Shown here one piece after another: positions 7,581-16,407 of a stretch of 64,000 nt of DNA. The DNA is from Sulfitobacter sp. F26204 (GTDB lineage Bacteria > Pseudomonadota > Alphaproteobacteria > Rhodobacterales > Rhodobacteraceae): the NCBI RefSeq assembly GCF_026410305.1, contig NZ_JAPMLQ010000001.1, positions 620,001-684,000 of the forward strand. Reading direction: 5' to 3'. The first letter of the stretch is position 1. Every line of letters starts with the position of its first letter. The position numbers were made by a program, and so were the translations under genes. Below the pieces are notes generated by a model, which was given only the letters and a program-made list of their open reading frames with translations, was not told where the DNA came from and searched no databases.

Positions 7581-9683
7581 TTACTTGCCCCGGCGCGGGG
7601 TGGTGGCCCCGCCTTTGTTCTTGGGTTTGCCGCCGGCTTTGCCGATCTTGTTCGGTGGGGTAAAGCGTTTGGATGGGTCTGTGGCGCGTTTGTAGGTTTT
7701 CGCGCCACCACTGCCTTCTTCGCGGGCTTTGAAGGGTTTGCCGCTTTTGGGTTTTGCACCGCGCGGGGCGTTCGCCTTGGGGCTGTCCTTTTTCCAGACC
7801 GCTTTGGCCTTTGGTTTTGCAGGCGCGTCCCCGTTTGCCTTTGGCCTTGGGGTAGCACCGGGTTTCATCGGGCTGCGCTCTGTCTTGTGAGACTTGGGCG
7901 GGCGTTCGCCTTTGGGCTTATCCGCATGTTTGTGTTTTGGTTTGTCGAATTTGGGCTTTTCCGCACGTGCCTCGCCCGCTGGGGCGTTTGCAGGGGCAGG
8001 GCGCGGTTTACGCGGGGCCGCTGCGGCATCGGGGTCATAGCTGGACTTGCGGTGTGGCGGTTTTGGGCCTTTGTCGGGGCGTGGCCCACGGTCCGACCGG
8101 CCACGGGGCAGATCGGGGGCCTTGTCGAGTTTGGTGACAATGGCACCGGCTTCGACCACGCGATCGGGGCCGATTGCATTCATAAATTTATCCGCTGAGG
8201 ACGCGAGGATTTCGACAAAGCTGTGATCCTGCTGGACGCGTATTGCGCCGATGTCGTCCTTGGTCAGGTCACCCTTGTTGCAGATCATTGGCAGCAATGT
8301 GCGCGGTTCGGCTCCATCATTGCGTCCGGTTGATATCGAGAACCAGACCGATGGGCCAAAGGAAGGGCGCGGGCGATCGTCCTTGTTGCCCGGATCGGTG
8401 AGGTCTTCGGGGGCGGAGGCACGGGCACGATAAAGGTTCACGAAAGCAGTGGCGAGTTGTTCCGGTGTGAACCTTTCGGTGAGAGAGGTCACGAAATCCG
8501 CGGCATCACTTGGGGCGGGGTTCGACCATGCGGGATCGGCAAGCAGACGTTCTTCATCTGCGGCGTTGACCTCTTCGGCGGTGGGGGCACCTGCCCAGGT
8601 TGCAGAGAGCTTTGCCCAGCCCAACAGGCGGTTTGCTTTGGTCTTGAGTTTGGCGGGGACGATCAGGGCGGAGACCCCCTTGCGCCCGGCACGGCCGGTG
8701 CGCCCGGACCGGTGCAGTAATGTATCTGCGTTGCTTGGCAGATCGGCGTGGATCACCAGTTCGAGGTTGGGCAGGTCAATGCCGCGGGCGGCGACATCGG
8801 TGGCGACACAGACACGCGCCCGGCCATCGCGCAAGGCTTGCAGGGCATTGGTGCGTTCGGATTGCGACAATTCACCGGAAAGGGCGACCACTGAAAAGCC
8901 GCGGTTGGTGAATTTCGTTGTCAGGCGTGTCACTGCGGCGCGGGTGTTGCAAAAGACAATGGCGTTCTTGGCTTCGTAAAACCGCAATACGTTGATGATG
9001 GCGTTTTCTGTGTCGCGCGGATGCACGTTCAGAGCACGGTATTCAATGTCTGCGTGCTGTTTGGCCTCACCGATGGTGGCGATTCGCTGCGCGTCTTTCT
9101 GGTAGGATTTTGCCAGTTTGGCGATGGCAGCCGGCACGGTCGCCGAAAACATCAATGTGCGGCGGTCTTCGGGGGCTTCGGACAGGATGAATTCAAGCTC
9201 GTCGCGAAACCCCATGTCGAGCATTTCATCCGCTTCGTCGAGAATTACGGCGCGCAAATCGCTGAGGTCGATGTTGCCACGTTTGATATGGTCACACAGG
9301 CGACCGGGGGTAGCGACGACCACATGTGCTCCGCGATCAAGGGCGCGGCGTTCGCTGCGCTGGTCCATGCCGCCGACGCAGGTGGTCACCGTTGCCCCAG
9401 CCTTGGCATAAAGCCAGGTCAGTTCGCGGGCTACTTGCATGGCGAGTTCGCGGGTCGGCGCGATGACCAGTGCCAGAGGGGCATCGGCAGGGCCGAACCT
9501 TGGTGACTCTCCCAGCAAGGTTGGGGCCATGGCGAGGCCGAAGGCGACCGTCTTGCCCGAGCCGGTCTGAGCCGAGACCAGGAGATCGGCCTCGGTCAAT
9601 GCCGGGTCGGTGACGGCAGTCTGTACAGCAGTCAGTGTTTCATAGCCTTGGGCTTCAAGCGCATCTGCGATTGTCTGGATCAC
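7581..9683 (-). CDS. DEAD-box ATP-dependent RNA helicase with DbpA-like RNA-binding domain
   Basis: About 700 residues. The helicase core shows the Q-motif region (GYETLTAVQ), Walker A AQTGSGKT, DEAD in LDEADEMLDMGF, SAT in FSATVPA and the C-terminal HRSGRTGRAGR motif VI. After the core, the segment around IGAIRVQQDHSFVEI resembles the DbpA/CsdA RNA-binding domain. The final ~170 residues are a Lys/Pro/Arg-rich low-complexity tail, typical of RNA-chaperone helicases. The start is taken as GTG at 9683, with AGGA eight bases upstream; a TTG at 9716 would add 11 residues. Likely role: ribosome assembly or cold adaptation, as for DeaD/CsdA. Confidence 0.88.
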   Translation of the reverse strand: MIQTIADALEAQGYETLTAVQTAVTDPALTEADLLVSAQTGSGKTVAFGLAMAPTLLGESPRFGPADAPLALVIAPTRELAMQVARELTWLYAKAGATVTTCVGGMDQRSERRALDRGAHVVVATPGRLCDHIKRGNIDLSDLRAVILDEADEMLDMGFRDELEFILSEAPEDRRTLMFSATVPAAIAKLAKSYQKDAQRIATIGEAKQHADIEYRALNVHPRDTENAIINVLRFYEAKNAIVFCNTRAAVTRLTTKFTNRGFSVVALSGELSQSERTNALQALRDGRARVCVATDVAARGIDLPNLELVIHADLPSNADTLLHRSGRTGRAGRKGVSALIVPAKLKTKANRLLGWAKLSATWAGAPTAEEVNAADEERLLADPAWSNPAPSDAADFVTSLTERFTPEQLATAFVNLYRARASAPEDLTDPGNKDDRPRPSFGPSVWFSISTGRNDGAEPRTLLPMICNKGDLTKDDIGAIRVQQDHSFVEILASSADKFMNAIGPDRVVEAGAIVTKLDKAPDLPRGRSDRGPRPDKGPKPPHRKSSYDPDAAAAPRKPRPAPANAPAGEARAEKPKFDKPKHKHADKPKGERPPKSHKTERSPMKPGATPRPKANGDAPAKPKAKAVWKKDSPKANAPRGAKPKSGKPFKAREEGSGGAKTYKRATDPSKRFTPPNKIGKAGGKPKNKGGATTPRRGK

Positions 9684-9893
9684 GGGTTTCGTCCTGTTCT
9701 GAGGGGAGCCGAGCAACCTGCGCGGCAGCCTCAGGCCGGGGGCCGAGGCGTGTGTTTCGCCCGCCCTTAAGGGTTTCGCGCATGAATGTACATGGGTTTG
9801 TTTTCAGCGCCGGTCCCCACCTGATATGGCGAGTTGACATGAAATGCGAAGTTTCTCAACTAAATGGCATTCTGTTGCGCCTATGGAGGACTT

Positions 9894-10418
9894 ATGACCG
9901 GTGGATTGGAGACGAGAGTCGATGGTGCCGGGCATGTGGGCAAACATCCGGTTGTCGAGACGATAGAGGAAGTGTTTAGCTTTAGATTGCAGCGACTTGT
10001 CGCTGTTGAAGAGCGCGTCGCGCAGGGCAGGACATTGCGTTTTTTTGACCTGAGCACGAATGAATGGCGGTTGCTGGCACTGGTGCAGGGGCGCGCGCCA
10101 GCCCGTGCGCGTGCCTTGGCGGATCTGTTGTTGATGGACAAGAGCCAGACAAGCCGGGTTGTCAAATCACTGCTGGCCAAGGGGCTATTGTTCACCTCGC
10201 CCGACCCGGATGACGGGCGTGCCAGCGTGCTGGAGCTGACAGGCAAGGGGGCGAAACTGTATATGCGGGCATTTGCGGAAGTCATGCGCAACAATCAGCG
10301 TATGCTGGAAGTCTTGAGCGTTGAGGAAGTGCTGGCCTTTGATTTGATACTGGCCAAGCTGACCGGGCGCTGTTGTGACTTGCTTGATGCGCGGCTGAAG
10401 CGACGGTTGACGCGCTAG
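9894..10418 (+). CDS. MarR family transcriptional regulator
   Basis: 174 residues. The winged helix is visible as LSTNEWRLLALVQG, then LADLLLMDKSQTSRVVKSLLAKGLL and the wing SPDPDDGRASVLELTGKG, which is diagnostic of MarR. The start has an excellent GGAGGA site four bases upstream. Divergent from the DEAD-box helicase. Ligand and targets are unknown. Confidence 0.85.
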   Translation: MTGGLETRVDGAGHVGKHPVVETIEEVFSFRLQRLVAVEERVAQGRTLRFFDLSTNEWRLLALVQGRAPARARALADLLLMDKSQTSRVVKSLLAKGLLFTSPDPDDGRASVLELTGKGAKLYMRAFAEVMRNNQRMLEVLSVEEVLAFDLILAKLTGRCCDLLDARLKRRLTR

Positions 10419-10505
10419 GCCAGGTTTTAACCGGAAGCTCCGGTGCGATCACCCCAAGGGGATTTCAATGGCGGCCTGGATGCGCATACTGGTATGGGAC
10501 AAGCG

Positions 10506-10574
10506 CGGGGCAAGCCCGCATGCGATTTTATTGATTTGCCTTTGGCAAATCGGGATTTGAGGCTCTGCCTCAAA
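10506..10574. repeat. Three tandem hairpins upstream of the selD fusion
   Basis: A GCGGG-GCAAG-CCCGC hairpin is followed by GATTTGCC-TTT-GGCAAATC (10533-10551) and TTTGAGGC-TCT-GCCTCAAA (10556-10574), the last two with perfect 8-bp stems. They form the 5' part of a composite element also seen at 45.6 kb. Confidence 0.65.
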
Positions 10575-10576
10575 CT

Positions 10577-10603
10577 CCGCGGTATTTTGGGCCAAAAAGA
10601 GAA
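10577..10603 (+). repeat. Dispersed GGTATTT-GGCCAAAAAGAG element, copy A
   Basis: Reads GCGGTATTTTGGGCC then AAAAAGAGAA, ending in the ribosome-binding site of the gene that starts at 10609. Related copies are at 22804, 45707 and (minus strand) 45851. Confidence 0.7.
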
Positions 10604-10608
10604 GTTTC

Positions 10609-12774
10609 GTGTTGAATACTGTGCCTTTTACGCGTGATCTGGTGTTGGTCGGAGGTGGGCATGCTCATGCGCTGGTGTTGCGGGCCTGGGGGATGAATCC
10701 CATGCCGGGGGTGCGGGTGACGCTGATCAATCCGGGGCCGACAGCACCCTATACGGGGATGCTGCCCGGCTATGTGGCAGGGCATTACGGCCGTGATCTT
10801 CTGGAGATTGATCTGGTTCGTCTGTGCCGCCATGCCGGGGCACGTCTGATTCTGGACAGAGCTGTGGGGATTGACCGGCACCGCCGGGAGGTGATTCTGG
10901 CGGATCGGCCTGCGGTGGCTTATGATGTGGGGTCGATCGATGTGGGGATTACGGCGCAGCTGGATGTCGCCGGATTTGCCGTGCATGGGATCGGGGCCAA
11001 GCCGCTGGATGGTTATGCGGCCCGATGGCGGGAATTTCTGGCGCAGGTCACACGGGGTGACATTGATCCTGTGGTGGCGGTCATCGGTGGCGGTGTGGCG
11101 GGCTGCGAACTGGCCATGGCGATGGCTTTTGCCCTACGCGGTGCGGGGGTGGAACCGCGTGTGACGGTCATTGAGGCAGGCCCACAGGTGTCAGGAATGG
11201 GCGCGCAGGCGCGGCGTCATGTCCTGGACGCGATGGCGGATCTTGGCATCGCCCTGCGGGTCAATGCCGAGGTGCGTGAAGTCACGGCGGGTCAGGTGGT
11301 GATCGAAGGGCAGGCAGCGGTGCCTGCGGCGCTCTGCGTGGGGGCAGCCGGAGCCTTTGCCCAGGAGTGGGTCGCCCGCACGGATTTGCCGCAGCAAGCG
11401 GGATTTATAGAGGTTGGTCCCGATCTGGGGGTCTCGGGGGATGCGGCATTGTTTGCGGTGGGCGATTGTGCGGTGATGCCGCATGCGCCGAGACCCAAGG
11501 CGGGGGTTTTTGCGGTGCGGGCGGCACCGGTATTGCACCGCAATTTACGGGCCGCCCTTAGCGGCGGTCGGCGCAGGAAATGGACACCGCAAAAGCACTA
11601 TCTGAAACTGGTTTCGCTGGGGGAAAAGTCTGCCATCGCGGAAAATTTCGGGCTGGCATTGTCGGGGCCGTTGCTTTGGCGCTGGAAGGACCGGATTGAC
11701 CGCAGGTTCATGCAGCATTTGCGGAATTTGCCGGCGATGGTGGCCCCGGCGGCAACCGGCGTGGCAGCATTGGGCGTTGCCGAGATGATGGCGGCCAGGC
11801 CTCTGTGTGGCGGCTGCGGTGCCAAGGTGGGCGGAGGTGTGTTGACCGGTGCCTTGGCGGGAATCGCGCGTGGGAGCGGGGAGGTGGTGACTGGTACCGG
11901 CGACGATGCGGCAGTGCTGCGTCAGACGGGGGGCGGGTTTCAGGTGATCAGCACCGATCATCTGCGCGGTCTGATCGAAGACCCCGCCCTGATGGCGCGT
12001 ATCGCGGCAGTTCATGCCCTGGGTGATGTCTGGGCGATGGGCGCGCAGCCGCAGGTGGTGCTTGCCTCGATCGTACTGCCGCATATGTCGGCGGTATTGC
12101 AGGCGCGGATCCTGAAGGAAATAATGCGCGAAACTGAAGCAGTGGTTCAGGCGGCGGGAGCGCAGTTGGTCGGGGGGCATACGACCATGGGGGCGGAGCT
12201 GACCCTTGGGTTCACGGTGACGGGCACGCGCGAGAAGATGCCGCTGACCGTGTCTGGGGCGCAAGCGGGAGACGTATTGATTCTGACGCGGCCGATCGGA
12301 TCAGGGGTGATCATGGCGGCGGATATGGCAGGACAGGCAGAGGGGCGCGATGTGGCAGCGGCCCTTGGTGTGATGGCCAGCCCGCAGGATCGGGAGGCAG
12401 AGGTTCTGGGTAAGGTCGCCCATGCGATGACGGATGTGACGGGCTTTGGATTGGCGGGGCATGTGCGGGCGATCTGTGTGGCGTCGGGGCTGGATGCGGT
12501 GCTGCAGGCGGAGGCGATACCGGTTTACGCGGGGGCACGGGCCTTGTCACGGGCGGGAGTCTCTTCGAGCTTGATGCCCTCCAACCGGGTGGATGCGCCG
12601 GTTGCAGGCAAGGATGACCCGTTGATGCATGATCCGCAGACGGCAGGGGGGTTACTGGCCGCTGTGGGGCAGGATCGGGAAGGAGAAGTCAAGGCGGCCC
12701 TGCAGGCGCGGGGATGTTGCGGTGTGACCATCGGTCGACTGTCCCGGGGCAATGGCCGTGTAGAGCTTAGGTGA
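10609..12774 (+). CDS. selD: Selenide, water dikinase fused to a pyridine nucleotide-disulfide oxidoreductase
   Basis: 721 residues in two parts. Residues 1-395 are an FAD/NAD(P)-binding oxidoreductase (LVLVGGGHAHALVL near the N-terminus; a second dinucleotide-binding motif AVIGGGVAGCE around 158-167; ALFAVGDCAVM around 280-290). Residues 398-721 are SelD, which makes selenophosphate from selenide and ATP. The SelD catalytic motif is CGGCGAK with Cys400, Cys403 and Lys406; the active site uses Cys, not selenocysteine. The GTG start follows AGAGAAG from the dispersed element. Faces selU with an 8-bp overlap at the 3' ends. The oxidoreductase half is presumed to supply or reduce the selenium substrate. 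Confidence 0.9.
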   Translation: MLNTVPFTRDLVLVGGGHAHALVLRAWGMNPMPGVRVTLINPGPTAPYTGMLPGYVAGHYGRDLLEIDLVRLCRHAGARLILDRAVGIDRHRREVILADRPAVAYDVGSIDVGITAQLDVAGFAVHGIGAKPLDGYAARWREFLAQVTRGDIDPVVAVIGGGVAGCELAMAMAFALRGAGVEPRVTVIEAGPQVSGMGAQARRHVLDAMADLGIALRVNAEVREVTAGQVVIEGQAAVPAALCVGAAGAFAQEWVARTDLPQQAGFIEVGPDLGVSGDAALFAVGDCAVMPHAPRPKAGVFAVRAAPVLHRNLRAALSGGRRRKWTPQKHYLKLVSLGEKSAIAENFGLALSGPLLWRWKDRIDRRFMQHLRNLPAMVAPAATGVAALGVAEMMAARPLCGGCGAKVGGGVLTGALAGIARGSGEVVTGTGDDAAVLRQTGGGFQVISTDHLRGLIEDPALMARIAAVHALGDVWAMGAQPQVVLASIVLPHMSAVLQARILKEIMRETEAVVQAAGAQLVGGHTTMGAELTLGFTVTGTREKMPLTVSGAQAGDVLILTRPIGSGVIMAADMAGQAEGRDVAAALGVMASPQDREAEVLGKVAHAMTDVTGFGLAGHVRAICVASGLDAVLQAEAIPVYAGARALSRAGVSSSLMPSNRVDAPVAGKDDPLMHDPQTAGGLLAAVGQDREGEVKAALQARGCCGVTIGRLSRGNGRVELR

Positions 12775-13813
12775 CTTCGGCGCAGATGGCTTTGGCGGCC
12801 TTTGCGAGGGTTGCCTCGTCGAGGTCGGGCAGATCAACCTGTTTGATGGTCCGCTCCCCGACAGGCGTGGATTTGGCATAGCGCGGATCGTAATGCGCCG
12901 AAATCAGCCCTGCGGCGAGGGAGACCCAGTCGCGGTTTCGGGCCTGGGCGTGCCAGCTGTCGATGTGGCTGGCTGAATGATAGGGGCGCAAGCGGTCGAT
13001 CAGACCGGCCAGTTTCGCGGCGTCCTGGGTCAGATCGCCATAGGCGCGGCAGAGGAATTCTGCGCGCGCGGTAATCGGCGCGGTTATCCGGATCTGTGCC
13101 GCCCTGTTCATTGCGGTCCAGAGTGCCGGGGGAATCAGGCGTGCGCCGATCTTGCTGCTTTCTGCTTCGACAAAGGTAATCCTGTCGGGATCGAGCGTGC
13201 CCAGCGCGGCGGCAATGCTGCTTTCGAACATCTTTTGCGCCGGCTGCGCCTTTTCAATGCTGCCAAACAGTGATCCGCGATGTGCGGCCAGACCTTCGAG
13301 GTCAAGAATTTGTGCATCCTGTCGGGCAAGGTGGTGCAGCAGGGCGGTTTTGGCCGTTCCGGTGCCGCCCTGGATCAGGCACATGCGATGGTTGACCGGG
13401 GCTTCATAGAGGGTATCGACGACGGCGCGGCGATAGCTTTGATAACCGCCTTGAAGCAGGCGTACACGCCAGCCGATCTGATCGAGAATCGTTGCAAAGG
13501 CAGCGGAGCGTTGTCCGCCGCGCCAACAATAGACCAGTGGCTGCCAGGCACCGTCCTTTTCCGCGAGTGAGCCCTGGAGATGACGGGCGGTGTTCTGAGC
13601 AACCAATGCGCCGCCGGTCTTGCGGGCGTGGAAGGGGGAAATGCGGGCGTAGATCGTACCTATCTGTGCACGCTCTGCGTCATCCAGCACCGGCAGATTG
13701 ATGGCACCGGGGATGTGATCCCTGGCAAATTCGCAAGGGGCCCGCACGTCGATGATTGTGTCAGCGGTCAGGGTTTGCAGATCAGCCAGCCTGTTGAGGA
13801 TGAAGGGGGTCAT
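12767..13813 (-). CDS. mnmH: tRNA 2-selenouridine synthase
   Basis: 348 residues (also called SelU or YbbB). An N-terminal rhodanese domain carries the catalytic Cys96 in VYCWRGGQRS, and a P-loop GGTGTAKT lies at 149-156. The enzyme converts 2-thiouridine at the tRNA wobble position to 2-selenouridine using selenophosphate. Its partner is the SelD fusion encoded convergently. The start at 13813 has an AAAGG site. With no selA, selB or selC in the window, the local pair points to tRNA modification as the use of selenium, but the rest of the genome is not visible. Confidence 0.9.
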   Translation of the reverse strand: MTPFILNRLADLQTLTADTIIDVRAPCEFARDHIPGAINLPVLDDAERAQIGTIYARISPFHARKTGGALVAQNTARHLQGSLAEKDGAWQPLVYCWRGGQRSAAFATILDQIGWRVRLLQGGYQSYRRAVVDTLYEAPVNHRMCLIQGGTGTAKTALLHHLARQDAQILDLEGLAAHRGSLFGSIEKAQPAQKMFESSIAAALGTLDPDRITFVEAESSKIGARLIPPALWTAMNRAAQIRITAPITARAEFLCRAYGDLTQDAAKLAGLIDRLRPYHSASHIDSWHAQARNRDWVSLAAGLISAHYDPRYAKSTPVGERTIKQVDLPDLDEATLAKAAKAICAEVT

Positions 13814-13978
13814 GGGATGCCTTTGCGCAGCATGCGCTTGAGCGGCTGTTTAGCGGGTATGGGGCAGAGGGCCAAGTGGGGTCGTGTCCGGTGCGCGCAA
13901 TGCCCTGTGCGCAATAATTGCTTTGCGGACCGTGCGGCGGTCGTTAGGGTTGTTTTCATTTTCCGACTGGAGGGTCCT

Positions 13979-14608
13979 GTGCTTAGCGTTGATGAGGAGA
14001 TCAGAACTGTTGAGCGGCTGCGGGAGCTGCTGCCGACGGAAGGGTTTGTGAATACCTTTCTGAAGGTGAGTGACCGGCTGAATGATGTGGCCCGCAGGTT
14101 CATCGGACTTGCGCCCTTTGTCATCGTGGCGACAAAATCGTCGGAAGGGTTGATTGACGTTTCGCCCAAAGGGGACCCTGCCGGTTTTGTCGAAGTCTAT
14201 GACGATCGGACGCTGATCATTCCTGACCGGCTTGGCAATCATCGGGTCGACGGGTTTCAGAACTTGCTGGAAGACCCCAATGTGGCGCTTTTGTTCATTG
14301 TGCCCGGTCATGGTGATACGCTGCGTATCGCAGGCAAGGCACGCATCGTTCGGGATGCTGCCATCAGCAAACGCCACGGGATCAAAGGACGTGAGCCGCT
14401 GCTTGCGCTGGTAATTGATGTCGAAGAGGCGTTCATGCATTGTTCGAAATCGCTGATCCGGTCACGTCTGTGGCACCCGGACGGATGGCCGGAACGCAAA
14501 GCGGCACCGACATTGGCTGAATGGGTGTTGGCAACGGTTGACCGTGATCAAACGCTGGACGAGGTGCAGGAGGATCACAGCGCGGATGAAGCGGCCCGTC
14601 TATATTAG
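13979..14608 (+). CDS. Pyridoxamine 5'-phosphate oxidase-like (PPOX) family protein
   Basis: 209 residues with a split-barrel flavin-binding fold: FVIVATKSSEGLIDVSPKGDP, TLIIPDRLGNHRVDGFQNLLEDPNVALLFIVPG (read in two parts) and LRIAGKARIV are typical of the MSMEG_1061-like PPOX subfamily. The start is a GTG at 13979 with a GGAGG site; the reading frame stays open far upstream but overlaps selU. Substrate unknown. Confidence 0.78.
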   Translation: MLSVDEEIRTVERLRELLPTEGFVNTFLKVSDRLNDVARRFIGLAPFVIVATKSSEGLIDVSPKGDPAGFVEVYDDRTLIIPDRLGNHRVDGFQNLLEDPNVALLFIVPGHGDTLRIAGKARIVRDAAISKRHGIKGREPLLALVIDVEEAFMHCSKSLIRSRLWHPDGWPERKAAPTLAEWVLATVDRDQTLDEVQEDHSADEAARLY

Positions 14609-14782
14609 AGACTGGTATCAAGCCATGCGGAAACTGCGGGGCTGCTGCCCGAACCAGATTGTAGGGCGCAAAACCGATTCCCGCGGAATCGAACTGTTGT
14701 CACAGACTGGCGGCAGAGCGGATGGAGGTCAGTCAGCCTTGAAACAGGCCCAAGACGTTTCACCAACTTCACAGGAAGGAAA

Positions 14783-14858
14783 TGGTGGAGCATAGCGGGA
14801 TCGAACCGCTGACCTCCTGCATGCCATGCAGGCGCTCTCCCAGCTGAGCTAATGCCCC
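14783..14858 (-). tRNA. tRNA-Ala (GGC anticodon)
   Basis: On the minus strand the 76-nt sequence starts GGGGCATTAGCTCAGCTGG and ends with an encoded CCA. The acceptor stem GGGGCAT pairs with ATGCTCC (one G-U). The anticodon stem CCTGC/GCAGG encloses loop ATGGCAT, giving anticodon GGC (Ala). The T arm GCGGTTCGATCCCGC is canonical. No integrase or att repeat is near it. Confidence 0.96.
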
Positions 14859-14951
14859 ATTGGGCCGTGGCCCAGGGTCGTGGCGCGTGACTAGTGCCTA
14901 GTGCGGGCGGGATCAAGGGAAAAATTCTTTCCTTGCCCGCCCAGCGCGAAA

Positions 14952-15284
14952 TTAGTCGTCGTCGGGTGTCGCAACGTCGGCGATATCGTCCAGTGGAACG
15001 GTATCATCATCATCGTCGTCATCGTCGAGGATATCGTCGTCGAGGTCCACATCCACGTCATCCTCGTCGTCGAGTACTACATCCTCGTCGGTTACATCCT
15101 CCGCGTTCTTTGCCTTGGCTGTTACCGCATCTTCGGCATCAGCGGCGATCATCCGCGACTTGGCTGCGTCGATCTCCAGTACCTCGCCGGTATAAGGGCT
15201 GATGATGGGATCTTTGTTCAGGTCGTAGAACCGCTTGCCCGAGGTCGGGCAAAGACGTTTGGTTCCCCATTCTTCCTTGGGCAT
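14952..15284 (-). CDS. FYDLN acid domain protein (TIGR02300 family)
   Basis: 110 residues. The N-terminus MPKEEWGTKRLCPTSGKRFYDL carries the conserved Cys and FYDLN block that names the family, followed by DPIISPYTGE. The C-terminal half is almost entirely Asp, Glu, Val and Ile, with one run of eight Asp, encoded by long stretches of GAC/GAT repeats. The function is not known. Ribosome-binding site AAGGGG precedes the start. Confidence 0.85.
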   Translation of the reverse strand: MPKEEWGTKRLCPTSGKRFYDLNKDPIISPYTGEVLEIDAAKSRMIAADAEDAVTAKAKNAEDVTDEDVVLDDEDDVDVDLDDDILDDDDDDDDTVPLDDIADVATPDDD

Positions 15285-15406
15285 GAAACACCCCTTCTTA
15301 AAATTTCATTTGCTTGGTGATGTTGGTCTAGCTGATTCAGGGCAATTGCCATATGAGGGGGGGATAGTCAAAGGCTTTAGCCTCCGCTGCCTCGAGAGCC
15401 CCTCCA

Positions 15407-16093
15407 TTGAACGACATAACCTTGCCCGGCACCCCCCCTATTGATCTGATTTTGCGCCGTTCCGCCCGTGCGCGGCGGATCACGCTGCGGATTTCGCAAT
15501 TGGACGGGCGCGTGACCCTGACCGTGCCCAAACGGCTGGCGGCACGGGAAGCGGTCGCTTTTGCCCGCGCGAAAGAGGGGTGGATTCGTGATCATCTTGA
15601 GGCGCGGGGGGCGGATGTGCATGTGGGATTGGGGACAGAACTGCCGTTGGGTGGTCGCCTGTTGCCGGTGGTGGCGGGCGTGGGCAGATCCGTGCAGATT
15701 GGCGAAACAGGGATTGCGGTTCCGGGACCGAAAGAACGTGTAGGCGCGCGGCTGGGTGCCTATCTGAAACAGGTGGCGCGGGACCGGCTGGCGGGGGCCT
15801 GCGATGATTATGCTGCAAGGTTGGGGCGGCCCTATTCGCGGATCACAATGCGCGACACGCGGTCGCGATGGGGATCCTGTACCAGTGACGGCGGGCTGAT
15901 GTTTTCCTGGCGTCTGATCATGGCCCCGCCCGAGGTGCTGGATTATGTTGCGGCGCATGAGGTCGCGCATCTGGCCGAGATGAACCATTCGCCCGCGTTC
16001 TGGGCGGGAGTGGAGCGGATTTACGGACCGTACAAGGCACCACGTGGCTGGTTGCGACAGAACGGGAACATGCTGCACCGGTATAAGTTCTAG
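15407..16093 (+). CDS. M48/DUF45 family metal-dependent hydrolase (YgjP-like)
   Basis: 228 residues. The zinc motif HEVAHLAEMNHSPAFW is preceded by the family blocks TRSRWGSC and SWRLIMAPPEVLDYV, as in the SprT-like/YgjP family. The start is TTG at 15407, the only reasonable candidate near the conserved N-terminal part (RRSARARRITLRIS), but its ribosome-binding site is poor. It faces the SMR transporter gene with a 4-bp overlap. Substrate unknown. Confidence 0.82.
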   Translation: MNDITLPGTPPIDLILRRSARARRITLRISQLDGRVTLTVPKRLAAREAVAFARAKEGWIRDHLEARGADVHVGLGTELPLGGRLLPVVAGVGRSVQIGETGIAVPGPKERVGARLGAYLKQVARDRLAGACDDYAARLGRPYSRITMRDTRSRWGSCTSDGGLMFSWRLIMAPPEVLDYVAAHEVAHLAEMNHSPAFWAGVERIYGPYKAPRGWLRQNGNMLHRYKF

Positions 16094-16407
16094 GCGAGTT
16101 TTAGCATCGTGATTCCCGCGATGATCAGGGCGATTCCGGCAAGGCGCGCGGGCGTGGCCGCATCGCCAAACAGCATGATGCCGGCCAATGCCGCGCCAAT
16201 GATACCGATTCCGACCCAGACGGCATAGGCGGTACCCAGCGGCAAGTCTTTCATCGCGGCGGCAAGCAGCCAGAAGCTGATGAAAGCGGCCACACCGGTC
16301 AGCACGCTTGGCCCGATTTTGGTGAAGCCGTCGGAGGCTTTCATCGCACTTGCCCAGATGATTTCGAACAGGCCGGCAATGATAAGAAGGAGCCATGGAT
16401 TGCTCAT
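16090..16407 (-). CDS. SMR family transporter, Gdx/SugE-like
   Basis: 105 residues, four hydrophobic helices. The conserved membrane Glu is in IAGLFEIIWASAMK, and GTAYAVWVGIGIIGA matches the signature of the SMR family. The sequence is closer to the Gdx (guanidinium exporter, formerly SugE) branch than to EmrE, so guanidinium or quaternary ammonium export is likely. It overlaps the XRE regulator gene by 4 bp, suggesting a shared transcript. No guanidine riboswitch was recognised upstream. Confidence 0.83.
   Translation of the reverse strand: MSNPWLLLIIAGLFEIIWASAMKASDGFTKIGPSVLTGVAAFISFWLLAAAMKDLPLGTAYAVWVGIGIIGAALAGIMLFGDAATPARLAGIALIIAGITMLKLA

Noticed and set aside
13580..13978. Upstream extension of the PPOX frame containing a C-x-x-C-P-V-R pattern like FNR N-termini
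   Set aside because: It overlaps selU on the other strand, and the GTG at 13979 has a good ribosome-binding site. No other FNR features follow.
14640..14782. Possible second tRNA next to tRNA-Ala
   Set aside because: There is a hairpin (CGATTCCCGCGGAATCG) but no T-loop, anticodon arm or acceptor pairing.
14783..14858. tRNA-Ala as an integration site
   Set aside because: No integrase, partial tRNA repeat or foreign-looking block follows it.
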